From Callorhinus ursinus (taxonomy: Eukaryota > Chordata > Mammalia > Carnivora > Otariidae): a stretch of DNA of 64,000 nt. Numbering within the stretch: position 1 is the first letter of the stretch; each line of letters begins with the position of its first letter. Position numbers and translations under genes: made by a program. The stretch covers positions 9,362,441-9,426,440 of the forward strand of contig NW_020313056.1 in the NCBI RefSeq assembly GCF_003265705.1. The letters are read 5' to 3'. Below, piece after piece: positions 11,256 through 24,310 of this stretch. The notes below the pieces were generated by a model. That model made no database searches, was not told the DNA's origin, and saw only the letters and a list, made by a program, of their open reading frames with translations.

Positions 11256-12262
11256 CTGAAACACAATGTGCAAAATCAACATTGCTTCAAAAACAGTCAA
11301 GTGTTTAAAACAAAGTATTCTGTGGCATCAATATGCAGAGACAAGAGACATAAGAGAATGGTTTGCAGGCAAAACAAAACAAAAACACCCTCAACTGATG
11401 ACAGAATAAAATTAAATGTAGGTTTTGGCATTTGGCATTTAAAATATGTTCTTATTCTTAGAATACAAGCTCCCTTGCTTGTATCAACCAACTCCCTTTC
11501 TTCAGTCTTTCACATTTTTATAGTATTGAATGCCTACATTTAGGACAACAAATACAAAATTAAGCAGTACTAACTTAGAGCTCCTGGAAGACGGGACAGC
11601 TTATACCTGCTCAATGTTTGGTGTGCTTTCCAGGACTTCACTCCAGCCATCCCTGCATGCGCCCTAAGAAGCAGGTGCTATTACAGCTTCCCCCTTTCAT
11701 ACGGTCTGTGCTTTTAACCGTGACCCTGTCCTATTCCCATCAGTGTATGTGGGACCTAGGAGCCTGCCCTAGATGAATTAAAATGTGTAAACCGAGTGCT
11801 TAGAATGTGGTCCGGCACTTTTGTTTGCCTTATTTCCTATTAGATCACCGACGGAAGCCTCTCACTTCAATGAGAAATCATTCTACTTTCGGGAGAATGA
11901 ACATGGAAGAGACGTTGAATCTACTTTTCAAAAATCTAGAGATACACATACCCATTCCTCTAATACTAGGTACTAAAGCTGTAGCCTTTCTAAAGCAAAT
12001 GGCTTCTCCCCCCCAATACACTTCTAGGCATAGAAAGAAAAGTAATGCACCCTGCTGATTTTGATAAAATAGGCATTTACTCAACAGTTTAATCACACTT
12101 AAGAGAGCCAAAGCAGCACTTCCACTTCCATTAATAAACACACTGTCAACTGGCACACAAGGAAGAGCTGGTTTACGTGACCGTCCTGCTGAGACAAGAA
12201 GCGTTTCATTCCGGTTAACTTGTGACTCCATGACGGCCAGCCGTGGGGCCTGGTTATCTTAC
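11256..12262 (-). other. ARFGEF2: Intron 22
   Basis: This 1-kb intron has no recognised element. Confidence 0.87.
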
Positions 12263-12410
12263 CAAGGCCAAGGCCCATGAACTCTTCTCCCGCCAACGTG
12301 TGGCCCTTCAGGCTCCCTTCTCTTTCACGCCCAGATCCAGACAGGTAGCGGGTTTTCACACCGGTTCCTATCAGCTGAGCGAGCTCCAGCTGGCTGATGC
12401 ATTTCAAGAT
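12263..12410 (-). CDS. ARFGEF2: ARFGEF2 exon 22 (HDS1 end, variable linker)
   Basis: This exon encodes I992-L1040 plus the first base of Gly1041: [20 protein letters not shown], then [20 protein letters not shown] and FMGLGL. The second half is a diverged linker whose wording separates BIG2 from BIG1. It is 148 nt, phase 0 to 1, with acceptor TTTTCATTAG and donor CTTG|GTAAGA. Confidence 0.97.
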
Positions 12411-12789
12411 CTAATGAAAAGAAGGCGTGAAGAAATGAGTTCCCGTTTCTGGCCTGAAAAGGTCACTGCAATCTTAGTCATTCGAGAGCTCTTTGAAACA
12501 CACAGCTTTTCTTCAGGTGAGAATGAAATCCCAGGGTCTTAGGATGGTTTTCCTAGTCCTGGCGAGGCAACCCACTGACTGCAGGCCTGGAATATAGACC
12601 CATTTTTTTTTTTTTAAACTGTTAAAAAGTAAGAGAGAAAATGACTAAAAGAACATCTGGTACAATGGAGTTATGCGATGTAGATGTTTAATTATGCAAA
12701 TGTGATAAGTGCTCGAGAAAGAGAGAAAAGCTGTTTGACTGGAGCAGGGAATCCCACCCACTGTGCTACCCGGTAAGTGTGCCATCTGG

Positions 12790-13220
12790 TCTGACTTAGC
12801 CCCCCTCACCTCCTTTCTATTCTACCTCTCAAACACAAAATGCTAGCCTCCCTGCTGCTCCATTAACTTGACATGTCTCGTCCTACCCCCAAAGCCTTTA
12901 TACTTGTTCTTTATGCCTAGAACATGTTCCTTATGCTCTTCCCCATGCTTCACTCCCAACTTAGATTCCCAGCTCAGACACGTGTCCCTCAGAGACCTCT
13001 CTTGACTGCCCTGAGATTGCATGCACACCGTCTCTACCACCATCCCCTGGTCACACTTTTTTCCCCTTTGGCCCTCACCATTTTTCGGCATTATGCCATA
13101 TATTTGCTTGTTCTCTGCCTTAAGTACCACAGGGCATCAACACTGTCTTGTTCACTGCTGAATCCCCAGCACTTAAAATAGCTGGTGATTATTGTTTGGT
13201 TAACTGGATGAACGGAGAAC
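12790..13220 (+). repeat. L2 LINE 3' part
   Basis: Diverged L2 3' text, with CTTGTTCACTGCTGAATCCC and CAGCACTTAAAATAGCTGGT near its end. Confidence 0.65.
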
Positions 13221-13979
13221 ATGCGCTGGAATGGGTGTGCAGTCGGAAAAAGACTGTAGCTTCCGGCCCCATGGGGTGGTTCTGAAGTGGAGAAGATAGA
13301 CCTGCACACAAGCCTTTTCTCGACTGGAGCTTATCTGAAGAAACAGAAATGGGTCTCGACTTCTACTGGAGGAAAAACTGGTCGCTAGAAACTTATTGAG
13401 GGACAGCATGGCGATCTCCAGGTAAACCTTTCCTAAGGGATTTTCATGGGAACTTCTGACCAAAGCTGAGTTTTGCCTTTCGCGTTGACGTTACGATCCA
13501 ATCTCAGAGTATGGGAGTCCACTATACCACTGAGCACTGCTTGGTATTGTTACTTATTATAAACTTCCTGTTGACTGCGAAAGGTATTTAATTCTACCGG
13601 AAAGAGCCATGCCCTGATTGCTCCACATACAATGATACCACTAAATTATTACCAGTAAACTATTATTAACTCCCTCCCTTTTCCAGAAGCTGAGGATGGC
13701 CAGCATCTCAAGTATGTCAACAACTTGCGGCCGGGACTTCTTGGTTCCAGCCTGGTTTCTCAAGATTTCTGACCATCAAATAGGTGTAATTCATTTTAAC
13801 ATTTCTAGGTGCTGCTATATACTTGGCAACCAGCAGGAACCCCATCGACATCATGCCTCCCAGATTAAAAAAAGTTCTATGAGAGAAAGCAGCTATTTAT
13901 TGATTCACTATGTATTGTGACTCCTCAGAAAATAGGAAATTACTTCTTAAAAACAAAACAAAGAAAGACAACAACAAAA

Positions 13980-14093
13980 TGGCTCCTGGCTGGCTCAGTT
14001 GGTGGAGCACGTGACTCTTGATCTTGGGGTCCTGAGTTTGAGCCCCACCCTGGGCACAGAGATAACTTAAAGAATAAAAACAAAAACCAAAAC
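13980..14093 (+). repeat. Short-type Can-SINE
   Basis: Forward short form: GGCTGGCTCAGTTGGTGGAG, GAGTTTGAGCCCCACCCTGG, then A-rich tail. Confidence 0.9.
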
Positions 14094-14995
14094 CCAACCA
14101 ACCAGCCCTCCCTACCCCTACCCCGTACAACTTCATCTTTTCTAACATGGAAAACTCCAGGGTTGCGGTGGAGAAAGGAAAGGCTGGGTGAAAGGGGACA
14201 AAGGTACCTGCCATGATGAGTGGGAAGAGGTGGGCTAACACCTACTGAGCTCTCACTACCTGCCAAAGGCAGTTCTGAGCCCTGCAAATGACCTCCCTTC
14301 ACCTCATGGCAACCCCACGAAGGTGTGGCCCAGGGACTAAGGGACCTGCATGCCACACAGCAGGCAGAGCTGCACACCCACACCGGACCCCAGCAGTCCA
14401 GCTCCGGGCCTTCCCCCTTAGGAATTGACCCCGTGGGGGAGGAGGCAGCCATGTCCCCTCTAGGTGCCCACGGTCCCTGTCACTCTGCTCACTCACCTCT
14501 TATTCTTTCAGTTTTCTCCCTAAAGCAAGAAGCAATATGTGCAGGCACCAGAGAAATCAGGTAATGTAATTTAAGGGAAAAAGGCAGAAAATAAATCGCC
14601 TGCATAATTCTATTACTCAGGATGTTAACGATTTTATCCTTTTCAGATACGATTAGGAGAGAGATCAGGCCCCCCAGCTTTTTCTAAATCTACACAGGGA
14701 CGTTATGAGCTCCCAGGAGGAGCCCAAGGGCTTGGGGCAGTGCGCTCCCATGCAAATAGGAGCTGCTGGGGAGAGGGTCGCCCCGTTGACATAGAACATC
14801 TTAACGCACCCACCACAGCCCCAGAAGCTTAATTTTCAGAGACGTGAGGATCTGTGGCTAAAGGAAAACCCAGAGTTAAAGCAAGGCTTGACCCTAGTTC
14901 CAGAACTGGAATTGACCAAAGATAGAAGACGGACACTGAATCAGAAGAATGCTGGGAGTCCACCTAACTAAGAAAAGGCATTTGCCAGGCTTTCA

Positions 14996-16321
<1,326 letters not shown>

Positions 16322-16450
16322 CTGCATTCCAAAGATGCAGGCAATCCGGATTGCACATCGGATGCCCTCCAAACACAGGGAGGCCACCTCTGTATCATCA
16401 CAGTTCTGCAGTCCGATGCTGTAGGCTGCCAACAGCGGTGTCCACACCAG
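16322..16450 (-). CDS. ARFGEF2: ARFGEF2 exon 20 (HDS1)
   Basis: This exon encodes L896-Q938 ([20 protein letters not shown], then [20 protein letters not shown] and GMQ). It is 129 nt, phase 0/0, so it is frame-neutral if skipped. Acceptor is TTCCTTTCAG, donor CAG|GTGGGT. The sequence is typical of the HEAT-like helices of HDS1. Confidence 0.98.
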
Positions 16451-16907
16451 CTGAAAGGAAGCGAGGTTTCCATCATGTCTAGATTTTCAGCATGGAAGGA
16501 GCACTTAAGAGGCCACGCTGTTAGTTATGAGCACAGCCAGGATGCCAAGTTCACTGCTATTTTGATTTCAATCTACTCCATTCACAATATTAAATGGTTC
16601 CTCCTCAACTGTGGTCAAAGGTGTCACTATAGATATGCTCCGTACCAAACGTACAGCTCGAAAGGAAGGAAGGAAGATAAACAGTGGCTAGGGTGCCATC
16701 ACCACATCTACCTGCGCTGGTAGCAGACATCACTCATCAACTGGAGAGCCTACTCCCTGCTGAGTCTATTCAGGGCACGAGAATCCTTCTCTGCACAGTG
16801 CAGGCAGGCAGGGCCAATCAGAGGCTGGCACATAAAATAAAACCTACACGCAACTCATACTCTGTAAACTTAATTTCTTGAAAGTTCCTAATTCAAATTA
16901 TTTAGAC

Positions 16908-17095
16908 GTGGGCGCCTGGGTGGCTCAGTTGGTTAAGTGACTGCCTTGGGCTCAGGTGATGCTCTTGGAGTCCTGGGATCGAGTCCCGCATCGGGCTCCC
17001 TGCTCAGCAGGGAGCCTGCTTCTCCCTCTGACCCTACCCCCTCTTGTGCTCTCTCTCTCTCACTCTCTCTCTCAAATAAATAAAACAAATAAAAA
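16908..17095 (+). repeat. Can-SINE with TSD
   Basis: Forward full-length copy with a perfect TSD AAATTATTTAGAC at 16895-16907 and 17096-17108. Confidence 0.96.
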
Positions 17096-17384
17096 AAATT
17101 ATTTAGACTTTACTTTTCCTCCAATTTTCCTGTGAATTCCCTGGAAATAAAGGTTCACAAAAATATAGAAGTTCTCAACAGGATATTGACAGCTACTATA
17201 AAAACACCTTAGAGAAAAATTATGTGCATGTCTACAAGGCATGTACCTTTTCTAGACACTTTAAAAACAGACAGACTTCAGGATACTGTCTTTTATTTCC
17301 AACTAATTTCATCAGGTAAACCAACCCTGAGGCCACGGAGGTGAGAGGTCAAAATATAACGATCTCTTTTGCCTGAATAATTCT

Positions 17385-17535
17385 TAATTCATTCAGTCCC
17401 CCGGCAGCCCCACCAGCAACCCTGTGTTCGTCCCCATTTTACAGACGATGAACACAGAGAGAAGCTGAGTAAACTGACCAACATCACAGAGCTACAAAGT
17501 GGCAAAGGCAGGATTCAAACTAGCCATTCTGACTG
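17385..17535 (-). repeat. MIR
   Basis: Reverse MIR core: CATTTTACAGACGATGAACA, CACAGAGCTACAAAGTGGCA, GGATTCAAACTAGCC. Confidence 0.8.
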
Positions 17536-17748
17536 TGGAGCCCACGCTTGTGGTTGGCACTGGCACAACCCCTGCATCATCAAAGGGCTTCTGGGAAGGA
17601 TTCACTTGAGTAACTGTTCAGACAGATGCACCTAGACCTGACCTTTCCTCTCCTCCACCTCTTCACCATTACAGAGGCACTGGTTAGCTTCTAGCTGGTC
17701 ACCTGCAGAATCAGGCCAAGCCAGGTTCTGGCTTCTCAGGATACTCAC

Positions 17749-17900
17749 TTTGAACATCGGCCGGACATGGTCCAAGTGAGTGGCGCTGGTGAACGGGGCC
17801 TTGGCATGGCTCACAGCCTCCATCAGAGCTTTGGCTGTTCTAGCCATTTGCTCCATCTCCAGGTTGTACAGCAGCCGTCTCTGTTTTTCACTAGCTACAC
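17749..17900 (-). CDS. ARFGEF2: ARFGEF2 exon 19 (post-Sec7, HDS1)
   Basis: This exon completes residue 845 and encodes V846-K895: [20 protein letters not shown], then [20 protein letters not shown] and DHVRPMFK. It begins HDS1, the first homology-downstream-of-Sec7 repeat, which regulates membrane and ARF-GTP recruitment. It is 152 nt, phase 1 to 0, with acceptor TCTTTGTAG and donor AAA|GTGAGT. An old MIR lies within about 40 nt upstream of the acceptor. Confidence 0.97.
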
Positions 17901-17934
17901 CTACAAAGAAATCAGAGTCCAATATAAGCCGCGG

Positions 17935-18145
17935 ACACCCACCGAGTGCTGGCCGTGGGCTAGGCACGGTTTTAAAAGATTTATGACGATTAAGTCACAA
18001 ATCCTCCTGAGCACCTCTGTGAATGCGTTCCAAATATTGCCATTTTACTGAAGGGGGAAATGAGGCACAGACAGGCTCAGCACCTTGCCCAGGGACACAC
18101 AGCCAATAAGTAGTGGAGGTGGGACTTGACCCCGGCCAGTGTGGC
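17935..18145 (-). repeat. MIR next to exon 19
   Basis: Reverse MIR: CCATTTTACTGAAGGGGGAA, CTTGCCCAGGGACACACAGC, GTGGGACTTGACCC. It begins about 35 nt upstream of the exon 19 acceptor. Confidence 0.8.
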
Positions 18146-18398
18146 TCTGCAGCCTGGGCGCTCAATCTCTACGCTCTGCTGAAGCCGAGAGTGTCACGGG
18201 CCTTCCCTCACAGAATTCTCATCAAGGTTGGCACCATCACCAGTGGCACTGAAGCAGTTTTAAGGAACACTTTGTGGGATAATTTAGCTCTCAGATTACT
18301 CATTTTAAATTCCTTATTGTAGCTAATCACAAATCTAGCAAGAAGATGGTTATGAGAGAATCAACATAATCACACTAACTGATTTAAACACATTTACT

Positions 18399-18605
18399 GG
18401 GGCGCCTGGGTGGCTCAGTCATTAAGCGTCATTAAGTGTCATTAAGCGTCTGCCTTGGGCTCAGGTCATGGTCCCAGGGTCCTGGGATCAAGCCCCGCGT
18501 CGGACTCCCTGGTCCGCAGGGAGCCTGCTTCTCCCTCTCCCACTCCCCCTGCTGTGTTCCCTCTCTCGCTGTGTCTGTCAAAAATAAATAAAATCTTTAA
18601 AAAAA
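18399..18605 (+). repeat. Can-SINE with internal decamer repeat
   Basis: Forward copy with TSD TAAACACATTTACT at 18385-18398 and 18606-18619. The head contains CATTAAG(C/T)GT three times in tandem (about 18419-18449). Confidence 0.95.
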
Positions 18606-18726
18606 TAAACACATTTACTATGCAGATATCTAGACACACAAATTAAAATTATCAGGGAACTTAATCATGCAATCTGATACACTTGAAAATTAGGATTAAC
18701 AGAAATAATCTGTCATTAGACCTTAC

Positions 18727-18898
18727 TCTGCTTAGTAGATTTGGTTGCGATCGTATGCTCTTTTGTTTCTTTCATGGCAATTTTTTTGCCTTCTATTTCT
18801 TCATAGATGCTTGAGAGATATTCTTCCGGGAGATCTTTACTATCGTTGATACCCCGATTCATTTTAATGTATTGTTCTTTTGTCATTTTATTTTTTAC
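18727..18898 (-). CDS. ARFGEF2: ARFGEF2 exon 18 (end of Sec7 domain)
   Basis: This exon encodes V788-Q844 plus the A of residue 845. It contains the rest of motif 2 ([20 protein letters not shown]) and the closing helix ([20 protein letters not shown]). It is 172 nt, phase 0 to 1, with acceptor AAATTTCAG and donor CAGA|GTAAGG. Compared with remembered human BIG2, residue 835 is His (KETKEHTIA) rather than Leu, and the exon 18/19 junction codon 845 is Ser rather than Asn. Both lie outside the catalytic groove. Confidence 0.97.
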
Positions 18899-18961
18899 CT
18901 GAAATTTAAAAAAATCAAAAGCCATTTAGAAAACATCCAATGGCCCAAATAAAACTCCTTA

Positions 18962-19201
<240 letters not shown>

Positions 19202-19537
19202 TCATGTTTTTATCACCATCAAATAATAACTAATGACCTTGAGTGTAGAAAAAGCTAATTAAGAAATTGTGTCACGTTTTAGGTTTCTCTGAATAAAGCA
19301 GTTTTAACTCAAGTTTTAAAGAAGATTCTCAAGGTGCAGCCAAAACCCTGGACTAGGGTGTGGCAAGTGAGGCACCAGAGCACAAAATGCACAGAGACCC
19401 TCATCTGACCATGAGAGTGAGGCCCCCTTACAGTCTGCACCCTTGTGCTTCACCACCTACCTCACCCTGCTCCTGTTCCTGAGAGCATCTACTTTGTGCT
19501 GGGCACTGGGGAGAAAGAGGAACAAAACTATTGTTCA

Positions 19538-19650
19538 GAGGCGCCTTGCTGGCTCAGTCAGTAGAGCGTGTGACTCTTCATCTTGTGCTTGTAGGTTCAA
19601 GCCCCATGCTGGGAGCATATTACTTAAAAAAAAAATCTTAAAAAAGAGAG
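19538..19650 (+). repeat. Short-type Can-SINE
   Basis: Forward short form (GAGGCGCCTTGCTGGCTCAG, GGTTCAAGCCCCATGCTGGG) with similar flanks AACTATTGTTCA / AACTGCTGTTCA. Confidence 0.92.
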
Positions 19651-19904
19651 AAAACTGCTGTTCAATTATTATTTACAGCTTACATTACTCACTGTAATAC
19701 TGAACAGCAGAAATTTGAAGAAAAATATTTATATTGTTCTACATAATATGCTTAAGTCTGACTTCTTGCCTTAGCCAAGAAAAGACAAAAATGTGTGGAT
19801 ACAGTCTCAAAGTATGTGAGGCTGAAGCTACAAAAACTGGTCTGTCCAAATCACCCCCAAAAGGAAAGGGAGAAACTCTGAAGAACATAACAAAAGGTCT
19901 GCAT

Positions 19905-20107
19905 CCTTTTTTTTAAAGATTTTATTTATTTGTTTGTTTGACAGAGAGAGACACAGCGAGAGAGAGAACACAAGTAGGGGGAGTGGGAGAGGGAGAAGCA
20001 GGCTTCCTGCCAAGTGGGGAGCCCGATGTGGGGCTCGATCCCAGGACCCTGGGATCAGGGCCTGAGCTGAAGGCAGACACTTAACGACTGAGCCACCCAG
20101 GCACCCC
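19905..20107 (-). repeat. Can-SINE with TSD
   Basis: Reverse full-length copy. TSD AAAAGGTCTGCAT at about 19892-19904 and 20108-20120. Confidence 0.96.
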
Positions 20108-20439
20108 AAAAGGTCTGCATTCTACCATGAAACAATCTAATGTGTTTAGCCATTAAGAGAAACAGACCAAGGTCCCCAGGTCCACACAGGAGATACCTTC
20201 AAAGTAAGTAACATCTCCTCTGCCTTCACAGCAAATTCTATGTTCACTGGGTTAAAATGACCAGATGCTGCCTCTGTTGACCATGCATCTAATGGGAATA
20301 GCTTGTTGTGCGCTTGGAGGATTAGAACCAATTAATATGAAAACCAAACTGACCTGAGAGGCAAACTGTTATTAAACTGTCTCTACTGAACAATTTCGAC
20401 ATCATGTTCACAGTATATTCAGACATTCTTCACTTCACG

Positions 20440-20642
20440 CCAGGGGAAAGAGTGTGAGCTTTTGAGTTAGACAATCCATATTCAATCCTGCTCTGCTACT
20501 TATCAGCTGATTAACTCTGGACAGGTTGCTCACTCTCCCAGAGCCTTGTTTCCTCTCTAAAAAATGGAGACACTACTCCCAGGCTTACCATTAATTAAAT
20601 GAAATGTATGTAAAACCCATGACATGGCTGACATATAGGAGA
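20440..20642 (+). repeat. MIR
   Basis: Forward MIR: TGAGCTTTTGAGTTAGACAA, CTGCTCTGCTACTTATCAGC, CTCTAAAAAATGGAGACACT. Confidence 0.85.
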
Positions 20643-20667
20643 TGTGTTTTTGGGGTTTTGTTTTGTC

Positions 20668-20957
20668 TTTAAAAGATTTATTTTAGAGAGACAGAGAGCG
20701 AGATAGTATGTGCGTGTGTACACATGGGGGAGGAGGGCCAGAGGGAGAGTCTTTTTCTTTTTTTTTTTTTTAAGGTTTTATTTATTTGAAAGAGAGACAG
20801 AATACAAGCAAGGGGAGAGGTAGAGGGAGAGGGAGAAGCAGACTTCCCGCAGAGCTGGGAGCCCGACACGGGGCTCAATCTCACGACCCTGAGATCAAAA
20901 CCTGAGCTGAAACCAAGAGTCAGACACTCAACCTACTGTGCCATCCAGGTGCCTCAG
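20668..20957 (-). repeat. Can-SINE pair, nested
   Basis: A tail piece of one reverse SINE (20668-20751) runs into a complete reverse SINE (20752-20957). AGGAGATGT occurs at both outer edges, suggesting the second copy replaced or interrupted the first. Confidence 0.85.
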
Positions 20958-21219
20958 GAGATGTTTAATAAAGGTTAGCTCTCCTTTTAATTTCCACTTC
21001 CTACAAAAACATGAACTACCCACCAAAAGAGGACCCAAGATGAAATCATACGTTTAGGCAGGTTTTATTAGTTATGTAGCCATTTTTGTAACCTGCTCAT
21101 CAGTATGTAACCAAAAAAAAACAAAAATCCTTGAGATCTACCCCGTATGTTAGATCAGGGAACTGTTCTTAATTAGGAAAGAGGTGCCTAAGCTTCTTCT
21201 CAACTCATAAAATTACTCT

Positions 21220-21375
21220 TATCAAGATAGTGTGGGCTCTACTTGTGTAAATGCGGGCAAATTACTTAGCCTCTCTGGTCCTCACTCTCCTTGTCTGCAG
21301 AAAGGGGACATAAACAGAAACTGTGAGGTCTTACCTGAGATAATCCCTCAGCAGTGTCCAGCACATCGTAACAGA
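21220..21375 (+). repeat. MIR
   Basis: Forward MIR: GGCAAATTACTTAGCCTCTC, CTTGTCTGCAGAAAGGGGAC, CAGTGTCCAGCACAT. Confidence 0.75.
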
Positions 21376-21493
21376 AACATTAGTTGTTTGGTGCAGATTT
21401 AGGAAGATTAAACTCAACTCCCAACCAAACTAAGATCAGTGCTCTGAGGCAGGCAAAAAGATGACATGGAAGGGACTTCAACACAGCGCTTAC

Positions 21494-21699
21494 CCCTGGT
21501 TGCACTCTATGTATCTCGCAGCAAATTTCTCCATTAATCGATCAATCTTCTGGGCTTCCCCAGGTAGACGGAAACCTTCTAGAAATGTCCGTAGGGCTGA
21601 GACAAATTCCTTTTCGCAGAAGTCAAGTTGGTCCACGTAGGCATACATCACTTCCTTGTTGAACCTTGTGCTGTCTCCCAGAAAATCACCTACTTGGGT
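21494..21699 (-). CDS. ARFGEF2: ARFGEF2 exon 16 (Sec7 catalytic core, glutamic finger)
   Basis: This exon encodes T691-Q758 and two bases of Gly759. It holds Sec7 motif 1 ([20 protein letters not shown]). The Glu of LPGEA falls at residue 738, the glutamic finger that displaces Mg2+ and the beta-phosphate of ARF-bound GDP; it is intact (GAA). It is 206 nt, phase 0 to 2, with acceptor GTATGTTTCAG. The donor (CAGGG|GTAAGC) is set by frame. Confidence 0.98.
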
Positions 21700-22214
21700 C
21701 TGAAACATACACACCCACTCACATCTAGAAACTGTCATATGTGAACCCACAGTAAAACACACATCAGACAGGGTGGGGAGGCAGAACGCCCTGCTCTCAA
21801 CACCCAGAACAGGCTGGCCTGCTACAAAAGCTGGGCAACTCCAAGCCTGCCCACCCACCCACCCATTCCAGGCTCAGTCTATCCTGTCTCAGGCAGAACA
21901 GGAGGAGGCACAAGAAACTTAAAGATGAAAGAATGATGGGACACACTCAGGAGGGAGGTGAGCTGCAGACAGGCAGCCAGAAGTTTTTAGCAGTCAAAGG
22001 ACACTTCTAGTTCTGGCACTGTTCCACCAAGTACACAACCACCTCTTGGGAGCTTTTTGCAACACCGGCCAAAGGAGTAAGTAGGACTGCTATAAACAAG
22101 GGAGTGGATAATAGCCACTGCACTGAGGGTCAGCCACTCTCTAGGTTAAGGCTAGGCGGGGTCTCAGAATCACCTGATAAAACCTACATGCAAGCGTCCA
22201 ACCCCCAATCTTAC
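21700..22214 (-). other. ARFGEF2: Intron 15
   Basis: This 515-nt intron has no recognised element. Confidence 0.87.
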
Positions 22215-22326
22215 AGAATCAAGGCGCTCCTCCTGGTGCAGGAATTGGGCAATGTCTTCAACTGATGTTCCCAGCATGCCCTGCTCCTGAAGAAACTGGA
22301 TGCCTCTCTTGGGTTTCTTGTTGAAA
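22215..22326 (-). CDS. ARFGEF2: ARFGEF2 exon 15 (start of Sec7 domain)
   Basis: This exon completes Leu653 and encodes F654-S690. It opens the Sec7 domain with [18 protein letters not shown], whose basic KKPKR run corresponds to a nuclear localisation-type sequence described in BIG1, followed by [16 protein letters not shown]. It is 112 nt, phase 2 to 0, with acceptor TTTTTGAAACAG and donor TCT|GTAAGA. Confidence 0.98.
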
Positions 22327-22837
22327 CTGTTTCAAAAAGAGAGAGGGCATGGGTTACTTATTTCAAAATCTGGAGGATAGAAAAAGCTGGCATTTGAGGC
22401 ATGAACAAGCCATCGCCTATCAGCTCAGGAAGGTCCTGTGTGTCCTGGTGGCTTCTCTGAATTTCATCTTTAATTTCTGACCTAGCTATAGCAGGGTCCG
22501 ATGGCTGTCACCCAACATCTGTTCTCCTCTTCTCCAACACTAACAGAGCCCTAGATGTTTAGCCAGGCACACAACCACCTGGAATAAAAATTATATTTTC
22601 CTGTCTCCCTCAAAGTATGACCACGTGATAAAGTTCTGGCCTGTGATGTATGAGCAGAAATGGTGTGGGTACTTCTAGGAAGGATCCTTAAACAAAGCTG
22701 GCTTGGCTGGGAGGTATATTCTTTATGCAGTTTCCCCTTTATTCCCTAGTATATGTGTGATGGCTGGTGCTCTGGCAGTCACCTTAAACCATGAGGCAAC
22801 ACTGAAGGTGGAAACTGTGTTAAGGATGGTGAAGCAG

Positions 22838-23020
22838 AGGAGCACCTGGGTGGCTCAGTTGGTTAAGCATCTGACTCTTGATTTCGGTTCAGGTCACAAT
22901 CTCAGGGTTGTGAGATCGAGACACATGTCAGGCTCTGTGCTGGGTGTGGAGCCTGCTTAAAATTCTCTCTCTTCCTCTGCACCACCCCCCCCCCCCCCCC
23001 CAAAAAAAAAAAAAAAAAAA
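22838..23020 (+). repeat. Can-SINE with poly-C/poly-A tail
   Basis: Forward copy ending in a C run and an A run at 22986-23020. AAGGATGGT occurs on both sides (about 22822 and 23020). Confidence 0.93.
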
Positions 23021-23199
23021 AGGATGGTAAAGGAGAAAGACTAATAGAGCCTGGATCTTTGATGTCCATGAGAGCCAATATAACAGCCCTAGACTGTCCA
23101 TGTTGGGATTTCCTTTCACAGTGCTTAAGTACTGTTTGTACTTCCTGTTAAAGGTAGGCATACTTCACTACTGATAAATTCAATGTGCTATTTACCAGG

Positions 23200-23620
23200 C
23201 CCCGCACTGGAGAATGCCCTGTGCTGGGGCAAGGGCTGCGCAGAAAGGACATGGATCAGGTGCGAGCAGGAGCAGCCTGCAGACAGGAGGCTACAGAAGG
23301 CCTCCTTGAGGAGGAGAGGTTTCGCCAAGCCTGAGGGAGGAAAAAGACCCAGGAGTATTCCAAGCAGAGGGCACAATGGTGAGAAGAGCTCGAGGTGTTC
23401 AAGGGAATGAAGCACACGGTGTGACTCGGGTACTGGCAGATGAGGTCAGTGGGGGTGGGGGGTTGGAGGCGGGACCAGGCTGTGATGAGGAGAGGGAAAC
23501 GTGGAACGACTTAGGTGGGGGACTGATAAGACCTGATTTAAGTTTTTAAAAGATTAGCTGCTATGGGGAGAATAGACTGGGGGCGATACAGGGCTGGGGA
23601 GAGTGGAAATGAGATCAACA
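23200..23620 (+). repeat. Ancient interspersed repeat, L2-like
   Basis: Wording such as ATTCCAAGCAGAGGGCACAA and AAGGCCTCCTTGAGGAGGAG is shared by a common old mammalian repeat. The family is uncertain. Confidence 0.5.
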
Positions 23621-24310
23621 CTTCAATTCATAAGTATTATAACATCAGCTTTTAAAACAAACCAAATTTACTAAGTTAACTAATCATTCAAAAGTAGGAC
23701 AGAATATGAGACTGAGTTTACGTAATTTTACGTGTGAGAGACTGGAAAGAAACACCTTAAGATTTACCAATGCTTGTAATAATGACGATGCACTTATGAG
23801 AGAATGTCATTTTTCAAAGATACACGGCTGAGGTATTATGATGGGTGCAAATTACTTTCAAAGGGTTCAGAAAAAAATACACCTAGATAATGCTAATATG
23901 GCAAGCATTAATTCTTCTGTATGTTGGAACTCTTCATAAGATATAGTTGAAAAAAAGTTACCAATGCTGATTTCCTTTAGATAATAATTTTATGAGTGAT
24001 TAAACATTCTTGCTTCATACTTTTATTTTCTAAATTGGTTTAATTTTTTGCATTAGGTAAAACAAAAATAAAAAGACCAGGCATCAACTACACAAAGCTA
24101 TTAAATTTCAATCTCAATCTGCCTCTCCCTCTCCCTCTCCCACTCTCTCACTCACTCACTCTGACTGGCTCTGTTAGGCTTGGCTGTGACATCAGCACTG
24201 GCCTTTGTAACAGGCATTCCCCTAGGGGAGTCAGTCCCAGGTTCCTGGAGAAGATGTGGCTTTGTCAGAGGCCCCAAGAGATTCGGCTGGAGTAGCTGAG
24301 CCATACTCAC

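Larger units (their letters stand above)
16451..17748 (-). other. ARFGEF2: Intron 19
   Basis: This 1.3-kb intron holds one Can-SINE with clean TSDs and a MIR. The rest is unnamed. Confidence 0.9.
17901..18726 (-). other. ARFGEF2: Intron 18
   Basis: This 826-nt intron has a MIR close to exon 19 and a full-length Can-SINE with an internal decamer repeat. Intron 17 (18899-19000) is only 102 nt. Confidence 0.9.
22327..24310 (-). other. ARFGEF2: Intron 14
   Basis: This 2-kb intron has a Can-SINE with a poly-C/poly-A tail, an ancient interspersed repeat (about 23200-23620) and a CT-rich patch (24119-24165). Confidence 0.87.

Noticed and set aside
13940..14452. 170-codon minus-strand ORF
   Set aside because: Part of it is the complement of a short Can-SINE. 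The rest is low-complexity Pro/Ser/Gly without a family match and does not fit the ARFGEF2 frame.
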